Shown here: positions 47,126 to 56,234 of the stretch, one piece after another
How positions within the stretch are numbered: the first letter of the stretch is position 1
Layout: each line of letters opens with the position of its first letter
Source: Campylobacter lari
Lineage (GTDB): Bacteria; Campylobacterota; Campylobacteria; Campylobacterales; Campylobacteraceae
Direction of reading: 5' to 3'
Length of the DNA stretch: 64,000 bases
NCBI RefSeq assembly: GCF_900638335.1
Contig: NZ_LR134508.1
Coordinates: 682,001-746,000, forward strand
Notes under the pieces: generated by a model
What the model was told of the DNA's origin: nothing
Databases searched by the model: none
What the model saw: the letters and a program-made list of their open reading frames with translations, nothing else
Made by a program: the position numbers and the translations under genes

Positions 47126-48763
47126 GTGTTTAAAAAAAGTGTAGTATTGCTTTTAGCTGGAGCGGTTTTTGCAAATAGTGCTATATATTCTTATAAAGAA
47201 TTAGAGCAAAAACCAAATTCTTTAGCTAAGGATTATTATTTATATCGTTTATTAGAAAAAAATGAATTTAAAAAAGAAGAAGTTGAGGGTTTAAAAGAAC
47301 ATATTTATCGTTATGCAGGGCGTATTAAAAATGCTATTGAAGTGATTATTCCACCTTTGGGGTATAATAAAGAATATGAAGCTTGTTATAAATTTGACAC
47401 GCAAAATATTTTAGATGCTAATGTTACTTGTCAGCTTGTAAGATTAAACAGTTTAACTTTTATACAAGATCTTAATACTTCAACGCGTAATGAAATGAAA
47501 AAAATTATCCCACAAGATAATCCAAATTTAATAAAACTTTTAGAAGCTTTTGATGCTAAAGATCCTTTAAGTTATGCAGTTTTAAATTATGATAGCGTAA
47601 ATTTTTATAAAATTTATAGTTTTTTAAAAGATAAAAAAGATTTTTTCTTAGAAAAAGATTTTGTTGATGAACTAGCAAAAGAAAAAGAATTTACAAATTT
47701 TGTAAAAGAAATCATCATTAAGAAAAAAAGCCCATTGATAAGAAAATCTTTGGTTAATGTAGATGCAAATTTAACTTTTCAAGATAATGCTTTTTATTTA
47801 GGTGTGAATGCTATTTTAGAAAATGACGATAAAAAGGCACTGGAATTTTTCCAAGTAGCAAAAGATACTTTTAAAAGCAAGCCTTTAGTGGACAATGCAA
47901 ATTTTTGGATATATCTAATAACACAAGATAAAAAGTATCTTGATGAGCTTACTCAAAGTAAGTCTTTAAATATTTATAGTCTTTATGCAAGAGAATTAAA
48001 AGGTTTGCCTTTACCTAAAATAGAGGAGTTAAATCCAAGAAAACAAAAAAATGATTTTGATATGAAAGATCCTTTTGCTTGGCAAAAACTTGCAAAAGAA
48101 ATTGCAAAAGGTACTCCTAATGAGCTAGAAAAGCTTGCAAAAGATTTTTATACTAAAGAAAATATCGCCATTTATGCTTATATTAAAGAAAGAGCCGAGG
48201 GTTTTAAAAAACATTATTTTATTATGCCTTATTTTGAATATTTAAAAGATTATTCTACGCAAAGAAAGGCTATGATTTTAGCTTTAGCTAGACAAGAAAG
48301 TCGTTTTATACCAACAGCAATTTCAACTTCTTATGCTTTGGGTATAATGCAATTTATCCCATTTTTAGCTAATCATATAGGCAATAAAGAGTTACAAATT
48401 CCAAATTTTGACCAAGATATGCTTTTTGATCCAAAAATAGCTTACACTTTTGCAAATCATCACTTAGATTATTTAGAATCTAAGCTTAATTCTCCGGTAT
48501 TTGTGGCTTATGCTTACAATGGAGGTATAGGATTTACCACTAGAATGCTCAAAAGAGAAGATATGTTTAGAGCAGGAAAGTACGAGCCATTTTTATCTAT
48601 GGAGCTTGTTCCTTATGCAGAAAGTAGAGTGTATGCTAAAAAGGTTTTAGCTAATTATATTGTGTATTTGCATCTTCTGAACGATAATACACCGATTTCG
48701 AAATTTTTTGAAACTTTAACTCAAAACATTGATTCTCAAAACACAAATCAAGTTTTAAAATAG
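47126..48763 (+). CDS. slt: Soluble lytic murein transglycosylase
   Basis: Periplasmic enzyme cleaving peptidoglycan glycan strands. The 545 residues begin with a signal peptide (start GTG at 47126-47128, AGGAAG upstream; cleavage near VFA), continue with a long helical superhelix, and end with the lysozyme-like SLT domain: ALARQESRFIPTAISTSYALGIMQFIP with the catalytic glutamate, and AYNGG. Its 3' end overlaps the convergent lipoprotein gene by 113 bp. Confidence 0.93.
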   Translation: MFKKSVVLLLAGAVFANSAIYSYKELEQKPNSLAKDYYLYRLLEKNEFKKEEVEGLKEHIYRYAGRIKNAIEVIIPPLGYNKEYEACYKFDTQNILDANVTCQLVRLNSLTFIQDLNTSTRNEMKKIIPQDNPNLIKLLEAFDAKDPLSYAVLNYDSVNFYKIYSFLKDKKDFFLEKDFVDELAKEKEFTNFVKEIIIKKKSPLIRKSLVNVDANLTFQDNAFYLGVNAILENDDKKALEFFQVAKDTFKSKPLVDNANFWIYLITQDKKYLDELTQSKSLNIYSLYARELKGLPLPKIEELNPRKQKNDFDMKDPFAWQKLAKEIAKGTPNELEKLAKDFYTKENIAIYAYIKERAEGFKKHYFIMPYFEYLKDYSTQRKAMILALARQESRFIPTAISTSYALGIMQFIPFLANHIGNKELQIPNFDQDMLFDPKIAYTFANHHLDYLESKLNSPVFVAYAYNGGIGFTTRMLKREDMFRAGKYEPFLSMELVPYAESRVYAKKVLANYIVYLHLLNDNTPISKFFETLTQNIDSQNTNQVLK

Positions 48764-49145
48764 GTTTTTGTACTAACTCATCAAGAGTGATTTTATAATA
48801 ACTTGCGTAATCACTTTTGATGATATATTTAAACAGCTCATCATTTTGATCTAAGGCTTTTAAATTAGTTTTTTCTCCATCTATGAGTATTGAAATTTGC
48901 TCTTGTTTGATATTGATATTTGGTAAAAAACTAAGCATAAAAACTTCTTGTTGACTTTTTTCATCTAATACAGGATTTAGATAACTTAACAAAGCTACTA
49001 CTCTATTATCTTTATAATTAAAATTGATTTTTTGTGCATACATAAGAGTTTGGCTTTTTAAATCGATTTCGCTTTGTTTTTGGGTTTTATTTGAACATGC
49101 AGTAAAAATAAGTGTTAAAAAAATAATCATATAAATTTTTTTCAT
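48651..49145 (-). CDS. Putative lipoprotein, function unknown
   Basis: A 164-residue protein with a lipoprotein signal ending FTACS (lipidated cysteine at about residue 17). The mature part is of unknown family, with a single possible disulphide pair (DLCFENQCF). Its last 37 codons lie within the convergent slt gene. The C. jejuni locus has a lipoprotein gene in the same place. ATG at 49143-49145; the upstream 86-bp gap separates it from divergent mobB. Confidence 0.75.
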   Translation of the reverse strand: MKKIYMIIFLTLIFTACSNKTQKQSEIDLKSQTLMYAQKINFNYKDNRVVALLSYLNPVLDEKSQQEVFMLSFLPNINIKQEQISILIDGEKTNLKALDQNDELFKYIIKSDYASYYKITLDELVQKPILKLDLCFENQCFELKFQKISKSVYYRSEDANTQYN

Positions 49146-49231
49146 ATTTTATTCCTAATTTTTTTATAATTATAAGCTTTTAACTTTTAAAAAGATATAA
49201 TTTTATTTATTTTCTTTGATTTAAGGAAGTT

Positions 49232-49711
49232 ATGAAAAGATTAGCAATGGCTTTTAGTGGGCCTTCCAATTCAGGTAAAACAACTTTAATAACCCAAGTT
49301 GCTAAATATTTTATGGAGCAAAATTATAAAGTATGTATTATAAAACATGATCCAAAAGATAAAGCAAGTTTTGATATAGCAAAAAAAGATAGTTTTAAAT
49401 TTTTTCAAAGCGGTGCTGATGTAATGGTTTTAAGCCCTACAAGGACAACTTTATTTACACATTCTCCAAGTACTTTAGATGAAGCTATTTCCAAACTAGG
49501 GGAATTTGATTTTTTATTTATAGAGGGCTTAAAAACCTTAGATATGCCAAGAATTAGTGTTTTTTGTAAAGAAGTAGATGAGAGCTATTTTGCTTATTCT
49601 AAGGCTATTGCAAGCTATGAGAAAATCGAAAATGAAAATTTAACTTGGCTTTATTTGGATGATTTAGAAAGTATTTGTGATTTTATATTAAAAAATTCAA
49701 AAAAAGTATAG
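49232..49711 (+). CDS. mobB: Molybdopterin-guanine dinucleotide biosynthesis protein MobB
   Basis: P-loop GTPase that assists MobA in forming the guanine dinucleotide form of the molybdenum cofactor. The 159 residues have Walker A GPSNSGKTTL near residues 10-19, VCIIKHDPKD, and FLFIEGLKTLDMPRISVF. It heads the mobB-fbp-metG group. Confidence 0.9.
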   Translation: MKRLAMAFSGPSNSGKTTLITQVAKYFMEQNYKVCIIKHDPKDKASFDIAKKDSFKFFQSGADVMVLSPTRTTLFTHSPSTLDEAISKLGEFDFLFIEGLKTLDMPRISVFCKEVDESYFAYSKAIASYEKIENENLTWLYLDDLESICDFILKNSKKV

Positions 49712-49720
49712 GGGTAAAAT

Positions 49721-50569
49721 ATGCAAGAATTAATTAACGATATACAAAAAACAGTGATTGAAATTTCAAAAGAACTTAGATATTTAAAAGATTTTGATTA
49801 TACTACTTCTCAAAATGCTACAGGAGATAATCAATTAAAACTTGATGTAAAAAGTGATGAGATTATCACTAGAATTTTAAAGCAAAGCAAAGGTATAAAA
49901 AGCTTAATTAGTGAGGAAAAGCAAGAGCAATTATTAATCAATGAAAATGAAAAATACATTGTTGCTTATGATCCTTTAGACGGTTCATCTTTGGTAGATG
50001 TGAATTTTGCTATAGGTTCTATTTTTGCTATTTATGAGCAAGAGGCTAGTGCAAAAAATCTAAAAGCAGCAGTTTATGCTATTTATGGTGTGCGCTTAGA
50101 GCTTATAGTATGCATAGATATTCCTAAGCTTTATAGGTTAAATGAAAATGATGAATTTGTTTTTGTCAAGGATTTAAAATTAAACGAAAAAGGCAAATTA
50201 AATGCAAGTGGTGGGACACAAAAAAATTGGTCAAATACTCATAGAGCTTTTATAAAAGCTTTATTTGATGAAGGATATCGTTTAAGATATTCAGGTGCTA
50301 TGGTAAGTGATTTACACCAAATTTTACTCAAAGGTGGAGGATTATTTTCATATCCTGCAACAAGTGATGCGCCAAATGGAAAATTAAGAGCATATTTTGA
50401 GGTATTTCCTTTTGCTTTTATTTTTGAAAAAGCAGGAGGGCTTTCTACTAATGGAGAAAATGATTCTTTACTTGATTTAGAATTTGAAAAAATCCATGCA
50501 AGTACGCCATGCTTTTTGGGTTCAAAATATGAAATTGAAAAACTAAAACGAGCTTATAAAGGGCTTTAA
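49721..50569 (+). CDS. fbp: Class I fructose-1,6-bisphosphatase
   Basis: Gluconeogenic enzyme, important because Campylobacter mostly cannot use external glucose. The 282 residues contain LISEEKQE, the metal-binding [13 protein letters not shown] near residues 87-99, [19 protein letters not shown] and the [19 protein letters not shown] segment. The following small gene begins at the last base of the stop codon. Confidence 0.95.
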   Translation: MQELINDIQKTVIEISKELRYLKDFDYTTSQNATGDNQLKLDVKSDEIITRILKQSKGIKSLISEEKQEQLLINENEKYIVAYDPLDGSSLVDVNFAIGSIFAIYEQEASAKNLKAAVYAIYGVRLELIVCIDIPKLYRLNENDEFVFVKDLKLNEKGKLNASGGTQKNWSNTHRAFIKALFDEGYRLRYSGAMVSDLHQILLKGGGLFSYPATSDAPNGKLRAYFEVFPFAFIFEKAGGLSTNGENDSLLDLEFEKIHASTPCFLGSKYEIEKLKRAYKGL

Positions 50570-50763
50570 TGGCTGAAGTTAAAGATGAATTTGAGCTGGC
50601 TTTAGAAGTTAAAAAAAATGAACTTCAAACTTGTCAAAACGAAAAAAACTTAAAATCTTGTTTACCTTGCTCTATGATTTTTGAGTGCTCTTTAAGAAAA
50701 GAGTATATTGATGCGGTTTATAAGAGTATGTCTAAAGGTAAAGAAGGTGGATTTGATTTTTAA
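50569..50763 (+). CDS. Small cysteine-rich protein, conserved position, function unknown
   Basis: A 64-residue soluble protein with four cysteines (CQNEKNLKSCLPCSMIFEC) that could bind a metal, and a glycine-rich end. It is not from a family I can name, but a similar small gene lies between fbp and metG in C. jejuni. Overlap with fbp and the six-base gap before the metG ribosome-binding site show it is part of the operon. Confidence 0.75.
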   Translation: MAEVKDEFELALEVKKNELQTCQNEKNLKSCLPCSMIFECSLRKEYIDAVYKSMSKGKEGGFDF

Positions 50764-50776
50764 TTAAAGGTTGAAA

Positions 50777-52663
50777 ATGCGTTATATTACTACTCCAATA
50801 TATTATGTAAATGATGTGGCACACATAGGTCATGCTTATACTACGATTATAGCAGATACTTTGGCTAGATTTTATCGCTTGCAAGGAGAAAAAACATTCT
50901 TTTTAACAGGTACAGATGAGCATGGTCAAAAGATAGAGCAAGCTGCTAGCGCTAGAAATTTTACCCCTAAAGAATATGCAGATGAAATTAGTGCCAAATT
51001 TAAAAAACTTTGGGATGAGTTTGAAATTTCTTACGATTATTTCATTAGAACTACGGATGAAAATCACAAATTAAGTGTACAAAAAGCATTTAAAAAAATG
51101 TTTGATAAGGGTGATATTTATAAAGGTACCTATGAAGGTTTTTATTGTGTTTCTTGTGAGAGTTATTTTACTCAAACTCAGCTTGTAGATGAGTGTCATT
51201 GTCCAGATTGTGGCAAAAAAACACAGCTTTTAAAAGAAGAAAGTTATTTTTTCAAGCTTTCTAAATATCAAGATCAAATTCTTAAATGGTATAAAGAAAA
51301 AGAGCCGATTTTACCTAAAAATAAGGCTAATGAATTAATCCACTTTGTAGAAGGTGGCTTAAAAGATCTTTCTATTACAAGAACGAGCTTTGAATGGGGT
51401 ATAAAGCTTCCAAAAGAACTAAATGATGAAAAACATGTGGTGTATGTTTGGCTTGATGCTTTGATGAACTATGTGAGTGCATTAGGCTATGGACTTGATG
51501 AAAAAAATATGGATCTTTGGCCTGCTCATATTCATTTTGTTGGCAAGGATATCTTGCGTTTTCATGCAGTATATTGGCCTGCGTTTTTGATGAGTTTAGA
51601 GCTTCCTTTGCCTAAATTTGTAGCAGCACATGGTTGGTGGACTAAAGATGGTGAAAAAATGAGTAAATCTAAAGGCAATGTAGTAGCACCTAAAGAAGTG
51701 GCAGATACTTTTGGTTTAGAAGCTTTTAGATATTTTTTACTCAGAGAAGTTCCTTTTGGTAATGATGGGGATTTTTCACAAAAAGCATTAATTACTAGAA
51801 TCAATGCAGAATTAAGTAATGAGCTTGGAAATTTATTAAACAGAATTATTGGTATGAGTGCTAAGTATTCTCAAAATATTATTGAATGCAAAAATGTGAA
51901 TTCGCATTTTAATCAAGAATTAAATGAATGCAAAGAGTATCTAGATAATGCAATTAATGCTTTAGAAAATATCCAACCAAATCGTTATTTAGAAGAGCTT
52001 TTCAAGGCTTTATCTTTAGCAAATTTAAGTATTAGCAAATACGAGCCTTGGAATTTAATTAAAAATGATCAAATGCAAAAAGCTAATGCTTTAGTGGCTT
52101 TGTGTGCTAATATTTTAACAAAAGTTACTATTTTACTTTCAGTTGCTATGCCAAAAACAGCTTTAAAAATTGCCAAAGCTTTAAATTTTGAAATTTCAAA
52201 TGAAAATTACCAAAAATTAATTTTAAATAATCAATTATGCGATTTAAAATCAAGTGCATGTGAAGCTTTATTTCCAAAAGTTGAATTAACCCAAGAAAGC
52301 AAAAAAGAAGAAAAAGTAGAAGAGAAACCAAGTCTACCTCAAATTAAAATCGATGATTTTAAAAAAATCGAAATTAAAGTAGCATTAATAAAAGATTGTC
52401 AGAGTATAGAAGGCAGTGAAAAGCTTTTAAAATTTCAACTTGAACTTGAAAATGGCGAGTTAAGACAAGTACTTTCTGGTATTGCTAAATTTTATAAAGC
52501 TAGTGAGTTAATAGGCAAGCAAGTTTGTGTCATTACCAATCTAAAAAAAGCTAAAATTTTTGGTCATGAAAGTCAAGGTATGATTTTAAGTGCTGAAAAA
52601 AATGGAAAATTGGTTTTGATTAGCCCACAAAGTTTTATTGAAAATGGAGCTTTAATAGGCTAA
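50777..52663 (+). CDS. metG: Methionyl-tRNA synthetase
   Basis: Charges tRNA-Met. The 628 residues include HIGH-equivalent HIGHAYT, a zinc knuckle (CVSCE and CHCPDC), the KMSKSKG loop, an anticodon-binding domain, and a C-terminal Trbp111-like tRNA-binding domain (DFKKIEIKVALIKDC ... ESQGMIL, about 530-628). A TTG at 50771 is in frame, but AAAGG six bases before the ATG at 50777 decides the start. It overlaps the next gene by one base. Confidence 0.96.
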   Translation: MRYITTPIYYVNDVAHIGHAYTTIIADTLARFYRLQGEKTFFLTGTDEHGQKIEQAASARNFTPKEYADEISAKFKKLWDEFEISYDYFIRTTDENHKLSVQKAFKKMFDKGDIYKGTYEGFYCVSCESYFTQTQLVDECHCPDCGKKTQLLKEESYFFKLSKYQDQILKWYKEKEPILPKNKANELIHFVEGGLKDLSITRTSFEWGIKLPKELNDEKHVVYVWLDALMNYVSALGYGLDEKNMDLWPAHIHFVGKDILRFHAVYWPAFLMSLELPLPKFVAAHGWWTKDGEKMSKSKGNVVAPKEVADTFGLEAFRYFLLREVPFGNDGDFSQKALITRINAELSNELGNLLNRIIGMSAKYSQNIIECKNVNSHFNQELNECKEYLDNAINALENIQPNRYLEELFKALSLANLSISKYEPWNLIKNDQMQKANALVALCANILTKVTILLSVAMPKTALKIAKALNFEISNENYQKLILNNQLCDLKSSACEALFPKVELTQESKKEEKVEEKPSLPQIKIDDFKKIEIKVALIKDCQSIEGSEKLLKFQLELENGELRQVLSGIAKFYKASELIGKQVCVITNLKKAKIFGHESQGMILSAEKNGKLVLISPQSFIENGALIG

Positions 52664-53604
52664 TGAATATTTCTAATTTTATTGAGCTTATTAATGCTCA
52701 AGTTTTAAATTATGGAGCAACTTCTAGTGTCTATGATTTTAGTATTGACTTGAATAAAATCAAACAAGCTGGTGTTTTTTTTGCCAAAAATCAAGAGCAA
52801 GCTAGCTATGCAGTGAAACTTGGTGTTTATGTTATAGTAAGCGAGGAAAAATTAAAACTTGAAGATAAGGAAGTATTTTATCTTCAAGTTGATAACATCG
52901 AGGAAGCTATTTTTAGGCTTTTTAGATTTTTTTGTGAAGAAAAATCTTATGAGTTTTTATATTGTAATAACATAGAGTTAAAATTTGCAAAGGCTTTTAA
53001 TTTTAAAATTTTAAATTCCAATATTTTGTTAGATTTTGATCTTTTAAAAAATTCTAAAGAAAAGACTTTCTTTTGTTCTAGTGATGAGAATTTTATTTTA
53101 AAGTTGAAATCAAATTTTCACACCTTAAAGTCATGCGAATATGAAATTTTAGGTTGTAAGTCTTTATTTCAAACGAGCGTGCTTTGTAAAAATTTATATT
53201 TTAAAGAGTTAAAATTTGCATTCTTTTATGTTGATATTTTTGCTAGTTTTATTGATTTTATTGAAGAGCAAAAATTACCTTTTAGTTTTAATGATAAAAA
53301 ACTAGAGCTTTTTAAAGCCTATTTTTTAAACTCAAAAAATGAAATTTGTGTTTTTGGTGGGAGTTCTAGGGTGATTTTACTCGTAGAAAATGAAGAAGAT
53401 TTTGATTTTATAGCACAAAAACTCCAAAATATTAAAGATTTTAAGATTGCATTAAGAAATTCTTTATTTTGCGATTTTTCTTACTCACATTTAAAAGAAT
53501 TAAAAAAAATTACCGATTTTAAATATTGTCTTATTAAAGACAACCAAGAAGATTTTGTAAGTTATTTTTCTCCTAAAAAAAGCGAAAATAGTTTATTTGA
53601 TTAA
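52663..53604 (+). CDS. Uncharacterised protein, N-terminus resembling Mur ligase domain
   Basis: A 313-residue cytoplasmic protein, Phe-, Lys- and Cys-rich, directly after metG, as in C. jejuni. Residues about 25-65 (DLNKIKQAGVFFAKNQEQASYAVKLGVYVIVSE) look like the small N-terminal substrate-binding domain of MurE/MurF (pattern GxxFA, then A..G...VIV), but no ATP-binding GTNGKT motif follows. So it is not an active ligase by sequence. No function can be assigned. Confidence 0.7.
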   Translation: MNISNFIELINAQVLNYGATSSVYDFSIDLNKIKQAGVFFAKNQEQASYAVKLGVYVIVSEEKLKLEDKEVFYLQVDNIEEAIFRLFRFFCEEKSYEFLYCNNIELKFAKAFNFKILNSNILLDFDLLKNSKEKTFFCSSDENFILKLKSNFHTLKSCEYEILGCKSLFQTSVLCKNLYFKELKFAFFYVDIFASFIDFIEEQKLPFSFNDKKLELFKAYFLNSKNEICVFGGSSRVILLVENEEDFDFIAQKLQNIKDFKIALRNSLFCDFSYSHLKELKKITDFKYCLIKDNQEDFVSYFSPKKSENSLFD

Positions 53605-53678
53605 AAATATCTAAAAATAATTTTTATTAATAATAAAAAGCTATATTTATATCTTCAATTTTTATTTAAAGGGTATAT

Positions 53679-54422
53679 ATGAAAAAAATTTTATTTATAA
53701 GTTTATTTGCAGCAGCAGCGTTAAATGCTGAAATTTTAGTTTATGGTCCAGGTGGTCCTGCTCCTGTTTTAAAAGAGCTTGCAAAACAGTTTGAAGAAAA
53801 ATATGGTGAAAAAGTTACTATTAATGCAGGACCAACTCCTAAATGGATTAAACAAGCAAAAATGGATGCTGATATTATTTATTCTGGTAATACATCTATG
53901 ATGGATGGATTTATTAAGGCTATGCCAAAACAAATTAAAATACAAGATGTTCAAGTTTTAAATGCTAGAGGCTCAGGAATGATAGTAAGAGCAAACAATC
54001 CTAAAAAAATTAAAAAATTTGAAGATCTTTTAAAAGATGGTGTTAGTGTTATGGTAGTTGATGGAGCAGGGCAGGTTGGCTTATATGAAGATATGGCTTT
54101 AAAAACAGGAAAAGTTGAAAATCTAGAAAAATTAAGAAAAAATATCAAAGTGTATGCAAAAAATTCAAAAGCCGCAGTCGATGAGTGGAAAAATAATCCA
54201 AATATCGATGCTTTAATTATTTGGACGCACTGGATCAAAGCAGTTGGCGAGAAAGAAAATAAATTTATTAAAGCAGATAAGAGTTCAATTATTTATAGAG
54301 CTGCTGAAATAGTTCCAACACAAAAAGGTTTGAAAAATCCAAAAGTGGCCGAATTTATAGATTTTACACAAAGTAAAGAAGCACAAAAAGTATGGGAAAA
54401 AGAAGGTTGGTTAGCTAAATAA
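53679..54422 (+). CDS. AcfC-like periplasmic solute-binding protein
   Basis: Type-2 periplasmic binding protein of 247 residues. The signal peptide (about 1-17, LNA) is followed by ILVYGPGGPAPVLKELAKQFEEKYG and KWIKQAKMDADIIYSGNTSMM, which match the accessory colonisation factor AcfC group, related to sulphate/molybdate-type binders. No permease or ATPase gene is adjacent, so it either serves a remote transporter or acts in sensing. It has its own upstream gap of 74 bp and a strong terminator. Confidence 0.82.
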   Translation: MKKILFISLFAAAALNAEILVYGPGGPAPVLKELAKQFEEKYGEKVTINAGPTPKWIKQAKMDADIIYSGNTSMMDGFIKAMPKQIKIQDVQVLNARGSGMIVRANNPKKIKKFEDLLKDGVSVMVVDGAGQVGLYEDMALKTGKVENLEKLRKNIKVYAKNSKAAVDEWKNNPNIDALIIWTHWIKAVGEKENKFIKADKSSIIYRAAEIVPTQKGLKNPKVAEFIDFTQSKEAQKVWEKEGWLAK

Positions 54423-54427
54423 ATTAA

Positions 54428-54459
54428 AAAAGCATTTTACTTTGAAGTAAAATGCTTTT
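54428..54459. terminator. Bidirectional terminator between acfC-like gene and yceI
   Basis: A 14-bp stem AAAAGCATTTTACT/AGTAAAATGCTTTT with a TTGA loop between two convergent genes, T/A rich on both flanks. Confidence 0.75.
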
Positions 54460-54463
54460 AAAA

Positions 54464-55036
54464 TTATTTTTCGTTAATTTCTGCTTCTATATTTATTTGC
54501 ACTTCATCGCTAAGTGTTAAGCTAGAAGTATCTGGAGCAAATTTAAAATCGCTTCTTTTGATTTGTCCTTGTAAAGTAAATCCTGCCTTTTCTTTGCCAC
54601 TATCTGTTTTAATAACTCCGCCAATTTCGGTATCTAAAACGATATCTTTGCTTACGCCAGCAATGTTTAATGAACCATACATTTTACCCTTTTCATTGGA
54701 AATTTTTTCATATTTACTCATTGTAAAAGTGATATTTGGGTGAGTCTTTGCTTTGAAAAAATCATCTTGCTGTAAGTGAGCATCTCTTGCTTTGTTTTCA
54801 GTATTTATGGAGGTAACTTTTATATTTGCATGAAGTTTGTTAAATTCAAATTTAGCGCTATCAAAATCAATTACCGCATCGTAATCTTTAAATTTCCCAT
54901 TTACATTACTAATTTGCAAATGCTTAACTTTAAAACCAACATTTGTGTGAGCTTTGTCTAAGCTAAATTCCTTACTTAAAGTATTGCTTACCAAAATTGA
55001 AGCAGCTAAAAAATAACTAAGTAGTATTTTTTTCAT
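54464..55036 (-). CDS. YceI-family periplasmic protein
   Basis: A 190-residue lipocalin-like protein of the YceI family, which binds long isoprenoid chains such as polyprenyls in the periplasm. It has a signal peptide (about 1-21, SNTLS), then FSLDKAHTNVGFKVKHLQISNVNGKFKDYDA, typical of the family start, and a C-terminal beta-barrel. No cytochrome b561 partner gene is adjacent. The start is preceded by AAAGGAG. Confidence 0.9.
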   Translation of the reverse strand: MKKILLSYFLAASILVSNTLSKEFSLDKAHTNVGFKVKHLQISNVNGKFKDYDAVIDFDSAKFEFNKLHANIKVTSINTENKARDAHLQQDDFFKAKTHPNITFTMSKYEKISNEKGKMYGSLNIAGVSKDIVLDTEIGGVIKTDSGKEKAGFTLQGQIKRSDFKFAPDTSSLTLSDEVQINIEAEINEK

Positions 55037-55105
55037 GTTTTTCTCCTTTAATATTTAAAGATTATACTATATAAACAAATAAAAAATATTAACAAATATA
55101 TTTTT

Positions 55106-55771
55106 TTATATATATTCTATAAAATCTTTTGCATTAGCTTCTTTAAAACCTTTTAATCTTAATAAACAACTATCACATTTGCCACAAGCTTTATCTTCTC
55201 TTTCATAACAAGACCAAGTGTGTTCTAAAGCTACTTTTTCTTTTAAAGCTAAATTAACTATTTGTCTTTTGCTTAGATGAATTAACGGGGTTTTAATTTT
55301 TACATTGTAAGTTTTTGTAGTACCTTCATTAATAAATTCACTTGCTTTTTGTATAAATTTTTCACTACAATCAGGATAGCCACTGCTATCTTCTTGTACT
55401 ACTCCTATAAAAATATTTTCACATTTTTCTTTTTCAGCTATAGCTCCTGCTATGGATAAAAAAATACCATTTCTAAAAGGAACATAAGTATTTGGAATTT
55501 CTTTTTCGTGGAGTTTTTCTTTTGGAATTTCTAAATTTAAATCTGTTAAAGAGTTACCACCAATATTAGCTATAAAAGAAACATCTAAAATATATTTTGT
55601 TTTTATATTAAGTTTTTCACAAATTTTATTAAAACATTCTCTTTCTTTAAGCATAGTGCGTTGATTATAGTCAAAATGCAAAGCAATGATTTCATATCCT
55701 TCTTTTTTAGCCAAATATGCACATAAGGTACTATCCATACCACCGCTTACAATACAAAGAGCTTTTTTCAT
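55106..55771 (-). CDS. queC: 7-Cyano-7-deazaguanine synthase
   Basis: Makes preQ0 in queuosine synthesis from CDG, ammonia and ATP. The 221 residues have the PP-loop [13 protein letters not shown] near the start and the C-terminal zinc-binding cysteines ([20 protein letters not shown]). Divergent from ybeY. No queuosine riboswitch is seen in the short upstream gap. Confidence 0.95.
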   Translation of the reverse strand: MKKALCIVSGGMDSTLCAYLAKKEGYEIIALHFDYNQRTMLKERECFNKICEKLNIKTKYILDVSFIANIGGNSLTDLNLEIPKEKLHEKEIPNTYVPFRNGIFLSIAGAIAEKEKCENIFIGVVQEDSSGYPDCSEKFIQKASEFINEGTTKTYNVKIKTPLIHLSKRQIVNLALKEKVALEHTWSCYEREDKACGKCDSCLLRLKGFKEANAKDFIEYI

Positions 55772-55782
55772 ATTTTTCCTTA

Positions 55783-55795
55783 ATTTTGATATAAT
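55783..55795 (+). promoter_or_regulatory. Likely promoter of ybeY
   Basis: AATTTTGATATAAT ends at 55795, 28 bases before the ybeY start, a perfect extended -10 in the 52-bp gap between divergent queC and ybeY. Confidence 0.6.
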
Positions 55796-55823
55796 TTGAA
55801 ATTATAAAACCAAAAGGATAATA

Positions 55824-56234
55824 ATGATTTTTTGCGAAGAAGAAATGGATATTTCTTTTCTTGAAAAAATTGCCCAAAAAATGAGTGATCAAAATATAGA
55901 ACTTGTTTTAGTGGGTGAAAAAACCATGCATGAAATTAATCTTAATCAAAGGGGGGTAGATAAAACTACAGATGTTTTGTCTTTTCCTTTAGTACAAAAT
56001 TGTGAAAAATTACTTGGAAGTATAGTGATAAATTTAGATGAAGTAAGTAAAAAGGCTATAGAGTATAAACATAGCGAAAAAGAAGAGATGGCATTACTTT
56101 TTATCCATGCTATGCTTCATTTGCAAGGCTATGATCATGAAATAGATCAAGGACAAATGAGACAAAAAGAACAAGAATGGATTGAATATTTTAAATTGCC
56201 AAAAAGTTTGATTGTAAGAGTGCAAGGAGAATAA
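55824..56234 (+). CDS. ybeY: Endoribonuclease YbeY
   Basis: Zinc-dependent RNase needed for 16S rRNA maturation and ribosome quality control. The 136 residues include NLNQRGVDKTTDVLSFP and the metal-binding HAMLHLQGYDHE near residues 92-103 (HxxxHxxxxxH). The next gene begins immediately after the stop codon. Confidence 0.94.
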   Translation: MIFCEEEMDISFLEKIAQKMSDQNIELVLVGEKTMHEINLNQRGVDKTTDVLSFPLVQNCEKLLGSIVINLDEVSKKAIEYKHSEKEEMALLFIHAMLHLQGYDHEIDQGQMRQKEQEWIEYFKLPKSLIVRVQGE

